From Aureobasidium sp. EXF-3400 (lineage: Eukaryota; Ascomycota; Dothideomycetes; Dothideales; Saccotheciaceae): a stretch of 64,000 nt of DNA. The first letter of the stretch is position 1; every line of letters begins with the position of its first letter. The position numbers were made by a program, and so were the translations under genes. Positions 43,059 through 53,953 of the stretch are shown here, in pieces. Under the pieces are notes generated by a model. That model had not been told where the DNA came from and ran no database searches. It worked only from the letters and a program-made list of their open reading frames with translations. The DNA is taken from NCBI GenBank assembly GCA_024195585.1, contig SWBL01000006.1, forward strand, positions 62,001 to 126,000. The letters run 5' to 3'.

Positions 43059-44551
43059 ATGATGGATTCTGTCAACAAGTGGTCAATCACCTTGGTCAGT
43101 CTCTTACAACGGATCGAGAGTATGGTCTCCTTTTCAGAAAGTCGCGTGCACAGATCCACTGACAATCCTCATCAGATGCATACAAAGCCAAGTGGGCACA
43201 GCCTGCTGAGGGTAAACCTGATATCGTCTTCGACAAATAGAGCTGTTGCAAACCACCAGTCAGTGGGGACCACAATGTGTGGTGGGCCTACGTGCAACCT
43301 CGAGCCCGTCCTTCTGTGCTTGGGCGCGGCAAGACGCTTGAGGCTGCTTTGACGAAACTTCTCAATCAGCTCAAAGGGGATCCTCCGAAACTGGCGAAAA
43401 AATATGAAGTCAAGTTTGACTCGAATACCAAACAGGCGACCATTCCCAAAAGGACGACGACCCCTGAAACGGAAGTAACACCATATGCGATGGAGTTCAA
43501 CCTCCATTCCAAGGCAAAACAGTAGTCAGACCCAGCTGTATTCGCGCCAATTCGACCTTTCACATTCAACTCCAGTATCCTTCCAAACAAACCTGCATCT
43601 CTTTCCAACGTCCAGCTGACTAAACCTGGATCCACCTCGCAGCCTCTTAACACGACGCAAGATACCTGCACCGGGCGTGTGGCTTCAATTGGAAAGGGCA
43701 ATCACGACATCCCGGAAAGCACTCTCACACGCGTGGCTCCACTCCAATGGAAGCTCCATACTCGTGATTTCCCTAGCTCCAGAGACAGTCTGTATCCCGA
43801 CTCAGTGGGTGGGTCCGAAAACGTTATCACACACGCACCTGGTCGTCACCTCGAGAAATACCCTATCGTACCAAACGCGTTTCAATTTGGTTCTTCGCAT
43901 GACTTACTGGCATCCCTCTCGAAGACGCCTATTCTGCAGGATGTGAATGAGGAAGAAAAGCGCAAGGGGGCGGATGTAGAGTCCTGCGTGGACGAGGAAG
44001 ACCGGGAGACAAGGAATGCCCGGAAGGAGGCTCAGAAGATGGCAGACCTCTTGACAGCTCGTCAAGACTTTAGTGACCGGCTGAAGCCCTTCAAATTCGC
44101 TCCGACCAGCCCTCCTGGCCAAAAGCAGACTCAGCAGGAGACAGAACCTTTACCGGCGTGCCAGGGACTCGGCAGTCGTCAGACGCCTTTCACCTTCAAC
44201 AACCTCACTGGAACCTTGCCAGGAGGAACGGGATCTGCCTCCAGCTTCGGCACCTTCGCTTTCGGCTCCTGTCCTCCTACAATCCTTCCAGTGAAGTTGG
44301 AGCAATCACTTGTTCCCCCTTCCTTCGATGTCCAGAAGAGAATCGACACTTTCCCTTTCCAAGCCGCTCGAGCCTCTCCAGTACTCAGTCAATATCGCTC
44401 CCAAGTCGACGATGGTCCCTCTGTCGGCCAGCTCTCCCGCAATCCAAGCCATGTCGTGCAACAGAATCAGGACCGGATGAAACGCGAGTCTTCTGGACCA
44501 CCGGCTGGACAGAGACTTGAGAAGAAGGTCAAAGCTGAGGAGACGAGCTGA
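43059..44551 (+). CDS. Probable LRxQI-family protein with long Pro/Ser/Gln-rich tail, about 445 aa
   Basis: Proposed exons 43059-43119, 43176-43211, 43260-43474 and 43526-44551. Exon 1 ends SLLQRIE in phase 1; A|AT gives Asn before AYKAKWAQPAE, the family junction. Exon 3 shows HNVWWAYVQPR and GKTLEAALTKLLNQL, the C-terminal helix. The frame then meets a TAG at 43523-43525, but a 51-nt segment with a GTAACA donor and a CAGTAG acceptor removes it and keeps the frame. About 340 more residues follow, low in complexity, with a charged helix (EDRETRNARKEAQKMADLL) and a basic end. If the 51-nt intron is retained the product stops at about 137 residues. The second intron (48 nt) has a weak branch site. 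The exon structure is my best reading, and the function is unknown. Confidence 0.5.
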
Positions 44552-45615
44552 TTGCCACAGTCCCATCGTAGCTATCTCACAGCGACATCATCACCTTTTC
44601 GACGCGGGTCTCCATCTGTCCGGCGCGGCGGCTGAACCAAGAAGCAGTGAAGGCGGGTCGGTTCTGTTCAGATGGATTGCGGCGGGTGGCTTACAGCAGA
44701 ATTAGACACGGGGTGCGAATGATGAGTGTTATCATGTCACAAGACGAAACATGTTTTAATCATGATCGGTAATACAGGGAAAAGGAAGTATCGAGATCGG
44801 ACTCCAGTGAGCTGGATGGCTGATGATATTGCACTTGCTAGTCGGTCACAACCCCCGGACGTGGGTATAATCGCGGAGGTATTGCATGAAACTACAGTTT
44901 CTATACATGGTCTGCCGCATAACTATGTAGCTATCTTGAGATTACCTCACCACGTCGCTGATCTGCAAATTTGTGACCCAACAGTCAGTTGTATTTTTAC
45001 AATCATCCTGTCCTGTCCCGTTTTAAATCAGGATCGCTACATATACCTTCTGAACCATTATTCGTGACTTCTCGGTACCAGGTACACAAGACAAAGTCAT
45101 TCTCACGCCCATCGTACCTTCTTCGCAGCTGTGAATAGGAGTGACCGCCATACCGAGGTCTTATCAGGTGCATCGAAGGACAACAGTTTGTTCCATCCTC
45201 ACTGGCAACGTCTCCGACAGAGTGAATCATATGTTCTCTTCAGAGATGAGCTTTTTGTTTCACTCGATTCTTTGTGTTCTTTCAGCTGCCTCGATGTCTC
45301 AGGCGTTCATGTCTAAGACATTGTTTTTGGTTTACCAATGTCTTGAGGACTGTTTTCCAGCAATAGATATGTGTCGAAGTAAACAAATATAGAAGATCAG
45401 GTCAGGTACAAAAGCTGATGTTCTGCTCAAGAAGCTGCATCATCTCATCAACACAGCAAATCGAGCAACAGTATCACCACTACCACCCCTGGTCTACTAC
45501 TTTAGAATCAATACTGCACATTGCAACACCAACACTCTCCACCTCGATCGAAATCTCTCTTCTCGTCACTCTACCGCAAACAACCAACCTTTTTACACAT
45601 CTCAATCTATCCACC
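44552..45615. other. Intergenic, no supported gene
   Basis: Frames at 44726-45067 and 45141-45392 (plus) and 45003-45230 (minus) lack motifs and splice partners. An in-frame ATG at 45418 could extend the next gene, but its Kozak context is poorer than the one used. Confidence 0.4.
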
Positions 45616-46167
45616 ATGGAATATCTCCCTCTTATCGCAACCGTTGCTTACTTCGGCAAAAAGTACCTCTCTATGCGCCGTGAAGAGGCAGCTGAAACAG
45701 CACGCCGTACAGAGGAAGCTGAGGCCGCACGCCGCAAGCAGGAAGCTGAGATTACACGCCTCAGAGAGGAAGCTGAGTTCGATCTCCGTAGAGAGGAAGT
45801 CGGATTCGCACGCATCAAGGAAGAAGCCGAGATTGCACTCCGTACATTGGAAGCCAAGATCTCTGAAAGCATACAGCGCGCCGAAATTGAAGCTGGGATC
45901 ATCCGCTGTAGAGAGGACGGCGAAACCTCACGCTGCAAGGAGTACACTGGAGTCTCACGCTTTGTTGTCACACGCGGTGACAACCAATACGACCTCACAC
46001 TTGCACGCTCCAGAGACGATGTTGAACTCCGTATGGAACGTGGCGAACATGTAATCAAAATCGGACGCAGCAGAGATGAAGACGAAGCTCCGTATACCTC
46101 AGAAACCAGGCACGAGACCCATGATGAATATGGATTCTTTGACGAGCGCTATGATCTTTCAGACTAG
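45616..46167 (+). CDS. Nonapeptide-repeat coiled-coil protein, 183 aa
   Basis: The start is the ATG in CCACCATGG, which opens a hydrophobic segment (MEYLPLIATVAYFGKKYL) that could be a membrane anchor or uncleaved signal. About ten units of nine residues follow (RREEAAETA, RRTEEAEAA, RRKQEAEIT, RLREEAEFD, LRREEVGFA, RIKEEAEIA ...), strongly charged and helical. The C-terminal third (FVVTRGDNQYDLTLARS, then Asp/Glu-rich) breaks the repeat and may form short strands. The repeat is also visible at DNA level as a 27-bp unit, so it expanded by tandem duplication. No known domain. An upstream in-frame ATG at 45418 would add 66 residues of poor quality. Function is unknown. Confidence 0.6.
   Translation: MEYLPLIATVAYFGKKYLSMRREEAAETARRTEEAEAARRKQEAEITRLREEAEFDLRREEVGFARIKEEAEIALRTLEAKISESIQRAEIEAGIIRCREDGETSRCKEYTGVSRFVVTRGDNQYDLTLARSRDDVELRMERGEHVIKIGRSRDEDEAPYTSETRHETHDEYGFFDERYDLSD
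45676..45957 (+). repeat. 27-bp coding minisatellite, about ten units
   Basis: Degenerate tandem units encode R-R/x-x-E-E-A-E-x-x. One unit is extended by four codons (ESIQRAEIEAGII). Lies entirely inside the coiled-coil gene. Confidence 0.7.
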
Positions 46168-46716
46168 ATCACCTGCGGGAACTCTTTCTTTCTGCTTGTG
46201 GTACCCGAGATGCGCAGTTTGCTGGCGAATATGATGGTCCAGGGAGCCAATGTAGACATGGAGGGGTTCTTCGTCCTGGTCTGTGTTTGATCCGAGCGTG
46301 TTGCAAGACGTATCTGGGATGCCTTGGCTTGATATTCGGAGTTTGGAGTTTGGGCTTTGGGATCTTGTTTTGGTCAGATCTGGGTAGCATTATTCTCCTT
46401 TCTAACATTACGCTGTTTTTCCTTGAATACGAATTTCTTCTCTCAACTCTTCTGACTGTGTCACTGGTTCGCGAAGACGTTGACCCATACCGAGTTGATG
46501 TTTGTTGCCCATCTCCAGTTGTGTGCGAATTCTCATTCCTGGACGTGTATTTTTATGCGAGTTGAAGGCGGATCGTCAGCTTTGGGTTGCTTCGGAGTAT
46601 CAGTCTAGAATCTAGAACGGACATACTGGACTGTAGCTCACCCTGGGCTCAGAATCTAGCCAGAAACGCACACTAAGTACACGCTTTGCGCGTAGCTGGA
46701 TATCGGCTCCTGAGGT
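46168..46716. other. Convergent 3' intergenic region
   Basis: No gene recognised. Confidence 0.45.
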
Positions 46717-47090
46717 TCAGATATAGGAAAAGACATGCTCATCTTCAGGGTCGAATTCACAGAGCTTTGAGTTCAGAACCATGCGGGCGGTGACATCGAA
46801 AAGGTTTTGCAGAGCAATTTCCACACTCTCGCCAAAGCGTCCGAAAGCAAGCTGTTGGTGTCCATCGTATGCCACAGCACGCCAGTAAGGAGGCTTGTGC
46901 TGAATCAAATCGTGCTCAGTGACGACAAGAGGACGGCAACCAGGTTTGATGTATTGACAGTTGTCTGATTTGACTCGTGCGTTAGTGGCAGTTCAAGAGG
47001 GAAGTGTAGTCCTGACATACCCAGGATCAGTTGGCGCACATCGATCACGAGGTTGTTGCCGAAAGCCACGCTACTGAAGCTGAGACCCAT
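46717..47090 (-). CDS. LRxQI-family small protein, 105 aa
   Basis: Exons 47090-47021 (70 nt) and 46964-46717. The 56-nt intron has a GTATGT donor, an ACTAAC branch site and an AATCAG acceptor. Exon 1 encodes MGLSFSSVAFGNNLVIDVRQ followed by LIL, longer than in the array members. G|AC gives Asp before NCQYIKPGCRP. Exon 2 continues LVVTEHDLIQ and YWRAVAYDGH, both strand-like, then VEIALQNLFDVTARMVL, the family helix, and a short acidic end. Intron phase, junction and helix all match the array genes 30 kb away. No targeting signal is certain. Function is unknown. Confidence 0.72.
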
Positions 47091-47735
47091 GATTTTAGTC
47101 GCAGAAAATCTGTTGAAGGAGAGGTGTGACGGATCTGTTGTTTTGAGCTGCGGAAAGTGACAGTCCTCAAAGTGTGAAAGCGCTTTGACGAGTGACAACG
47201 ATATGCTTCTTTATCTGGCAAACCGACACGCGATCTCGTCCAGGAAGTGATGACCAAAAACAACCCTACCAAACTGGACCGCACTTGCCAAAGACTCTTA
47301 TTCACCAGACAACAAAACTATCAGTCCCATCACAATCAGCAAAAAACCAGAGCTGAGCTCTATGGGAAAACTCCCGTTCTCATCCCTTGATCATAGCCAC
47401 CAAATGTCGGACATTTGGCTAAGACATGGATTAGAGCGTACACGGCGGGGTTCGAACGGTGGTTTTATTACCGAATTCGTAATATAGGCGTGAGTGTAAG
47501 CCGCTACACCACTCAGCCGATTACAGTGACAAAGGGAACTTGAAGTGAATATATAGACTAGTGAGCGAGATACAGGATTCGATCCTCAGGGGTACCGTCG
47601 TTTTACATTCTGCATTTGACATGTGTTGTAGAGTCATCTGATTCTGTCCGTGACATTGTACCCATGGTTGTAGTGTATATATCTTTGATAGGCGGTGGTC
47701 CAGCTGGCAAATGGTCTCCATCTGAATTCTTTGTT
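47091..47735. other. Intergenic; degenerate tRNA-like element at about 47445-47520 (minus)
   Basis: On the minus strand TGGTGTAGCGG (A-box-like) and GTTCGAACCCC (B-box-like) are spaced as in a tRNA, but acceptor and T-stems do not pair. A perfect 8-bp inverted repeat with a 3-nt loop (CCAAATGT / ACATTTGG) lies next to it at 47400-47418. No protein gene seen. Confidence 0.35.
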
Positions 47736-47823
47736 CTCCTCATCGCAATGCTTTGTCGTCCAGCTCCCAACCACTAGATCTCCTCATCGCAATGCTTTGT
47801 CGTCCAGCTCCCAACCACTAGAT
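47736..47823 (+). repeat. Perfect 44-bp tandem duplication
   Basis: Two identical 44-bp copies, 47736-47779 and 47780-47823, each starting CTCCTCATCGCAATG and ending CCACTAGAT. A third partial start (CTCCT) follows. It lies in non-coding DNA; perfect identity suggests a recent event or an assembly artefact. Confidence 0.9.
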
Positions 47824-48591
47824 CTCCTTGTTTCAATCTTCAAGTCAATACACAAAGACTCGAACCAGAAGTTTTGAAAGTCTTGGCGGTTTTCACCATA
47901 AAGAAGTTCTCGAGAACTCAAGCGATTTGTAACTCCTGATTGGAAGAAAGTTATTACGGGCGACCCGATCAACTAAGGTAGTATCGCACCAGCGGTCTGT
48001 ACTGTTCAGCTAACTCTATGCCATGAGCCTGTTAAGAGCGCGGCGCTTCTACAAGACCTCTGGCTCCTCTTCCAAGCACCAACCAGCACTTTGACCAAGG
48101 ACTACGGCGTGTTAGCCCCTTCTCCTGCTGAGCAGACAGAGGCCGAAGAGGTATCTGCTGTTTGAGTAATGGTGACTGCCAATGGGTGAATACATGAGCA
48201 TTGCCCTCTCGATAAACTCTTGATGCTTGTTGAGACAAAGAGTTCTGGTGTCGGTACAACGAAGACTCACGGCATTCAGTAAGCTGAAGATGTGAATGAA
48301 TTTGACTTGGAGGACCTTCCAGGGTCGAGTCTCCAGGGTGCCTTACCCGTGTGCCCGCTGTACTCTACAATGATGATTCAAACTTATGTTCATCGTATGT
48401 TGCTTTGACGAATAAGCATATTTGGGGCCAATACGGGACGAGTAAGGGAGGTCAAGATGAGTGTTTACGAGAAGTTCAATTGTTGTTACAAGCTCTTCTG
48501 TACGTAGAGTATCTGTTGATCATGAGACATGCTTGATGCAACGTCTCGTGCAAACGAAGCGTCTCCAATCCGTTGCTGAGAAGGTGGGCTT
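47824..48591. other. Intergenic; possible family remnant near 48351-48536
   Basis: The plus-strand frame 48351-48536 contains SSYVALTNKHIWGQYG and LREVQLLLQALL, faintly like a family exon 2, but has no ATG or exon 1. Not called as a gene. Confidence 0.3.
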
Positions 48592-48914
48592 TTAGGCGCT
48601 GGTGACTTCGAGGAGCCTTTCCATTGCTTCAGCCGAGGTGCGTCCAGAGGCGCGAGCGACGGTAACACGAGGGTTTCCGGCGACGACGTAAACGGTGTGG
48701 ATTTGCTCGTCGCCGCGCTTAGTGACGGCAGCGGTGATGGCATAATCCTCCAGCTCGATGAACGTGAGCTCACAGTTCACTGGTGCGAGTCAGCGCTGTG
48801 ATTATAACAAAGCGCTCATCGAGAAGGAGGCAGGCAGGGGGTGGAGGGGATTGGGGACCTGGACGGTGAGTACATACAGATGATATGTCTGCGGATATCC
48901 ATGGTTGATGGCAT
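48592..48914 (-). CDS. LRxQI-family small protein, 74 aa
   Basis: Exons 48914-48878 (37 nt) and 48779-48592. The 98-nt intron has a GTATGT donor, a CGCTGAC branch site and a CACCAG acceptor. Exon 1 encodes MPSTMDIRRHII. The phase-1 codon T|TG gives Leu before NCELTFIELEDYA. Exon 2 continues AITAAVTKRG and HTVYVVAGN, both strand-like, then AEAMERLLEVTSA, where the protein ends exactly at the family helix, making it the shortest complete member. Without the splice there is no ATG for exon 2. No targeting signal. Function is unknown. Confidence 0.7.
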
Positions 48915-50267
48915 CTTGTCTTGTTGCGTCTTTCGGATGTGTAGCGCGCAGAGATGGTTTGTTGATGTAGTAGAGGTGAGAGCGTCCTTAGGTTTGGATG
49001 ATGCTTGTAGAGAATGAGACTTGTAAAGGATGATTGTTGTCTTGTGTGGGAGGATGTTTTGTGTTGAAGTCGCGTGAGAGATGAATGTTTTGTGGTTGTG
49101 TGAGTGATTGAGAGGAACGACGAAGTCAGTCAAGTGAAATAGGGACGTGTCGATACAAACAACCAGGGGTCCGACTCGGCGCTGCGGACTCTGACGGAAC
49201 ACGACAGAACTCGACGGAATCCTGGCATCCCGAGAGCGACGATACCATCTTTGATGTCATCATGAAGCGTGACGATGGACTACTAACTTCTCAGCGCTTG
49301 GAGATGCCTCAGCCAGCATGAGCAATCGCCCGCTCTGGCCCCTATACAGGGCCCTATGAGGGTCAACCTATATATCCCCCAGACCCGCACTCATCACCAA
49401 CGCAGTCATGCGCTTACACACATAGGAGCAAGTTCAGACATGTTGATGGTACGAGCGTCCTGCTGAACGTGGCCTGGGCACTTCAGAGTAGATGGTGAGG
49501 CTCGAAGCTGCCCACCAACATCACACAATCTCGTATCACAAAGCCTACTCACATCAACCACACTGCATAGTCACCGTCATCTCAAGATTGTGTACTGTGT
49601 GATTCGGGTCTACCCCTAGCCCATCATGCCGAGTTTTCCTGTAGCGTACACTTCCAACTCCGGAACGTCTTTCGTGCATTGATCTGGCTCTGTGTGTTGG
49701 AGACGGCCGATAGACTGGACCATACCACACAGTAGTCCGCGATATGTAATGGCGATACCGTGGATAATTTGGAGTGGAAAAGCAAGAGGATCGAGTGAGA
49801 AAGCGGAGCAGGAGGTGAGGTCAAAGCCCGAATTTTGTGCTTCCGCTTTAGGCAACGCCAATTTGCGCTTTCTCTATTTTGTGATTTGTCTGGATTAAAA
49901 TCAACAAAGGAAGGAAATATTCAAGCGTGCATCTTCCAGGCTTCCCTGATCGAGAGACGCATTCCGAATTGTGTCACAAGAATCTCAAACATCGGGCAAG
50001 GCAACAGTCTTCGCGTGTCCCCCTTCAGATCTTGGTACATCTAACGTGGTGATAGTTAAGCTGTATTCGTACAGAGGTAGAGAAATTATTTTACAAGATC
50101 ACACGCCGAAAACGTGCGATCGGGGTTCGGCCTGTTGAGGCCGCGTTAGGAATTGTGTCAAAAGATGATATCAGCTCGAGACTCTCGGCTACCATTATAA
50201 CGCGAGATACCGGAGGAATACATCATAAGAAAGGATATATGTGATGGACTGGAATTCGCAGCTCAAT
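48915..50267. other. Intergenic, no supported gene
   Basis: About 1.35 kb. A minus-strand frame at 49616-49861 and others have no motif. Nothing recognised. Confidence 0.45.
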
Positions 50268-53200
50268 CTACCAGAGATCATGCACTGCTTGGTCACCCTC
50301 GACTTTGTCCCAACTCGAAGACGGTTTTGTAGACACCCGGGGGCGTTCTGGGATCGAAGTCGCAGTTTCAGAGTCTTGGGGTTCGGGGGACATCGGTGAT
50401 CGTTCTTCAGTCTCGACACCATTCGTCGCCGCAGGCGAGTTTGTCCTCTCCACCAGCTTCCTCATCTGTGGGACCAGCTCGGGAATCCTGAAGGGCTTCG
50501 TGACGACCGAGTCCATACCTGCTTGCATCATCACTGTGATTTGCTCGCTTCTTGCATTCGCAGTAACAGCGATGACCGGTACGTGTCCGCTGAACTCTTG
50601 ACTCTTCTGTCGAGCTCGAATCTCCCTGACACAGGTTATACCGTCCATGACTGGCATCTCCTGATCCATAAGGACCACGTCCAATGGTGTCGAAGATTTC
50701 GCTGATGAGTATGCGGAGCTCGCAAGGAAGGTCAGCGCTTCGAGACCGTGGTTGGCGATGTGTACAACACAACCCTGCTTGCGGAGTTGTTGAGCCATCA
50801 CTCGTTGGTTGATCAAATTGTCCTCCACGACGAGTACATGTAGCGGCCTATCCGGTTTCGCTGGTTGTGAAGCTTGTGACTCCGTGTACGAGAACGTACG
50901 TGCTGCAAGCAGGGGACGGATACTTCCAGCATCCTTGAAGTCTGCAGGCGTTGGCATAGCCGTTGAGCCTGTGACAGGCGTGTTCCAGACGTGTTGTAGA
51001 GAGACTGGTGATTCGGGAACAGAAGTTGCTTCTTGTGGGCACCGGCGAGCACGTACGTAGAAGGCGAAGGTGGTACCGTGGCCAAGGCCAGGACTACTGA
51101 CACCAATCTGACCTCCTTGTAGCTCACACAGCTCTCTGCTGATGAACAATCCTAGACCGGATCCTATAAGTTCTTGTCAGTCTTGGGGATACTATTTGGG
51201 TGGTGGTTTTTGTACTGACCGCCATATTGTTTGTAGGTCTTGGGGCTGGCTTGAGAAAAGCGCTGGAACAAGAGGCTCATCTCCTCCTTGCTGAGACCTC
51301 GACCTGTGTCCTGCACAGCGATCTGTATGTAGATGTCCTTGCCCCGGCCCCACTCGGCGGACAATGAGGTCGACTTTTCGTGTTTAGCGTTGCGAGGTTT
51401 GATGAAAGCTAAATTGTGGCGGGCTCCGGTGGGTTTGGTGTATGAGGCACCGAGGTATATCGTTAACCCGCGTCTTTCAGAGAACTGAGTGAACTTGATT
51501 GCGTTCGTAAGCAAATTGATCACGACTTGGAGCAATCTGCTAGGGTCCAGCATAGCATATCCATAGTTGTTCATGATGTCGTAGTAGCTCTGCTCAACTT
51601 CTAGTTTACCCTTGACTGATGCTCTCGAGAGCTCGGCTTCATACATCTTGAGAACCTTCCCAATCAACTGAGGCGGCGAGATTTTATCTGGGGTGATGGC
51701 CAGGAGATTCGAATCGAGCTTTGAGAGGCAGAGAATGTCATCGACAATGCATTTTTGGTGTTGAGCGCACAGAATGATAGTTTGAGCAGCTTCAAGGATC
51801 CCGTCAAGCATTTCAGTGTCTTTTCCTTTCCGTGCGTCACCGTCATCGAGACCTGTGATAATGCTATCCGCTGACTGCAAGATCGCTGAGAGCGGGTTGC
51901 GCAGCTCGTGTGAGACCATGTCGATGAAGTTCTCCGAAGCACGCTTTGTCTCCAGTGCTTCCTGAAGACGAGTGGATAGCAATGTCTCTGTGTAATGTCG
52001 GAAAGAGGTATCATGTAGCCATGCGTGGATACAAACCACATCACCATTCTCGTCGAATTCCGCCACTGCGTTGTTGCAAAGCCATGTTTCCCCGGTGAGT
52101 TCGCTACCAGTGGCTTTGTCCACGGAACGCCAGGGAGTCGTCACTCTATACTCGACCGTCACTGATGCCTTTGACTTGTCTAGTAGCGATTTCCAGGCTT
52201 CTTGAATGCCATGCATATCGTCGGGGTGGACACGCTCTTGCCAGGTTGCTTCTGAATCCCAGAGGTTTTTCCAGTCATACTCCCGTGGCACTCCAACGAG
52301 ATTGATATACTCGTCGTTACAGTAAAGAGGCTTGCCATCGGGCCGGAAGGTGCAAATGCCAATCGGTGCCGACTCGGACATTCGAGTAAATCTCTCCTCA
52401 TTCCGGGCCGCCTTCAAGGTGCTGATTTTCAACTGTGTTGAGAGGTTGTCATGAATCTCCTCAAATCTGGCTTGGTTAAGCAATGAGCTTGACTTCGTCA
52501 AAACATCACGAAGATTATGCGCAAAATGCAAAGAGTCTTCGTTGAACGGCCTCCGCGGATTCAGCCCAAGTATGAAGAACGCTAAAGCGCCAGCGCCATT
52601 CACAGCGATCGGCATCACACAAACTGCTTCGATGGGATCTTCCCAGCCTCGGCCGGGGATCGCGGTAGCAAGGTCGGCTGGCAATGTATTGTCGTGACGG
52701 CGTAGGATGACGGTTTTCCTGCCAATGACGGAGTCGCGACAAGCTCTGGCCAAACCATAGACTGATTTCCGGTCTGTAAGATCAAACTTCCTGGGGATGG
52801 CGGCGTTATTCTGATCAATGCCTAGCGAGCCATGAAGTTGATAATTCCTCAACGAGTTCGCCCAGGAGCTGGAGGTTGAAGAGACGCTATCATCCTCGTT
52901 GGAGTATATTAGTGCAAAAGGAACGTCCTCTGGATACACCTCAAGTGAGTCCAAGCATTGATCCCAGATCTCAGATATGGTTACACTGGAAGAGACCTGC
53001 TCTTTTAGTTTCTCAACCACATCACCCCTGCGCTGATTGATGATATGCCAGCTCAACTCGAGCAGAGACAGTATTGCCCCGCCAGCAAACCCGTCAGATC
53101 CAATGATCGGGAAGATGATGATGTTCCAGTAGGTCTCTTCGAGAACGCCGTTTCTTTCTTGGAAGGAGAGCTCTCGCGGAGACTTGGTGGCTATCCCGTC

Positions 53201-53953
53201 CAGAAGAGCAGGCTGAAACAACTTCGACATCTGGGGCCACATCTCTGCTTCGACCTCTGAATGACTTCTTCCCATGGCGTAAGGGTGCTTCTCGCCCAGA
53301 AGAGACGCGCAAGCGTCATTATATATCATAGTAAGCTCTTTGCCCCAGACTATGACACGTGGGTCGGGGTTTGTACATATACTGAGTACCATGGAACTCA
53401 ATCGACCTGGCCAGTCACACATAGGACCTATGGGAGTGGACGACCAGTCGAAGTCCTTGATGTACTGAACATGGGAAGAAATACCCGGTACATCGAACTT
53501 GGTCCAGTCCAAAACCTTGGCAGGTGATTCTGGCGGTGGTGAGAGGATACCCCACGACGGCGGCTCCTGCTTGCTCAGTCGATCGTCCTGATGTGATAGT
53601 ATGAGTTGATGGCTCGGATCCGGTGAAGCCGCTTGGGCACAGTATACAACCAGCCAGGCGCCACCGACCAGTGTGCTCGCCCACGCTCTTCCTGCAAATG
53701 TCCATGTCTTGCCATTCTCTTTCTGGCCATTGATCAATGTTTGAGACCAGTCTTCCAGAGCACCTGATTGTGCATGTTTGGCCAGGAAGGTATCGAGGGC
53801 GGTATTCGTAAACACAATTTTTTGCTGCTGTTGTGATCGGATATTCGTAGTCGATGGTCCGAGGATGAAGGTTGGGCGATCGTCGTTCCGTAGAAGGTCA
53901 AGAATGCCCACGTCGGCGAGCCTAGGAACACCTAAAGGACTCGACATTGACAT
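50268..53953 (-). CDS. Hybrid histidine kinase with PAS domains and receiver, 1209 aa
   Basis: Cytosolic two-component sensor that would pass phosphate from His to its own receiver Asp and on to an Hpt protein. Exons 53953-51220 and 51163-50268; the 56-nt intron (GTCAGT donor, ATAG acceptor) falls inside the ATPase G2 box and restores GGSGLGLFISREL. Order: N-terminal PAS/GAF-like region (DWSSTPIGPMCDWPGRL, then VWGKELTMIYNDAC), a second PAS near 570-680 (APIGICTFRPDGKPLYCNDE), H-box MVSHELRNPLS with H682, N-box LLQVVINLLTNAIKFT, G1 QDTGRGLSKEE, F-box FQRFSQAS. The C-terminal receiver (HVLVVEDNLINQRV) has phospho-acceptor D1078 in VLMDQEMPVMDG and the Lys in VTKPF. No membrane helix. All catalytic residues are intact. 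The stimulus cannot be read from the sequence. Confidence 0.94.

Noticed and set aside
44726..45392. Three open frames (two plus, one minus)
   Set aside because: No homology, no splice partners and no family junction.
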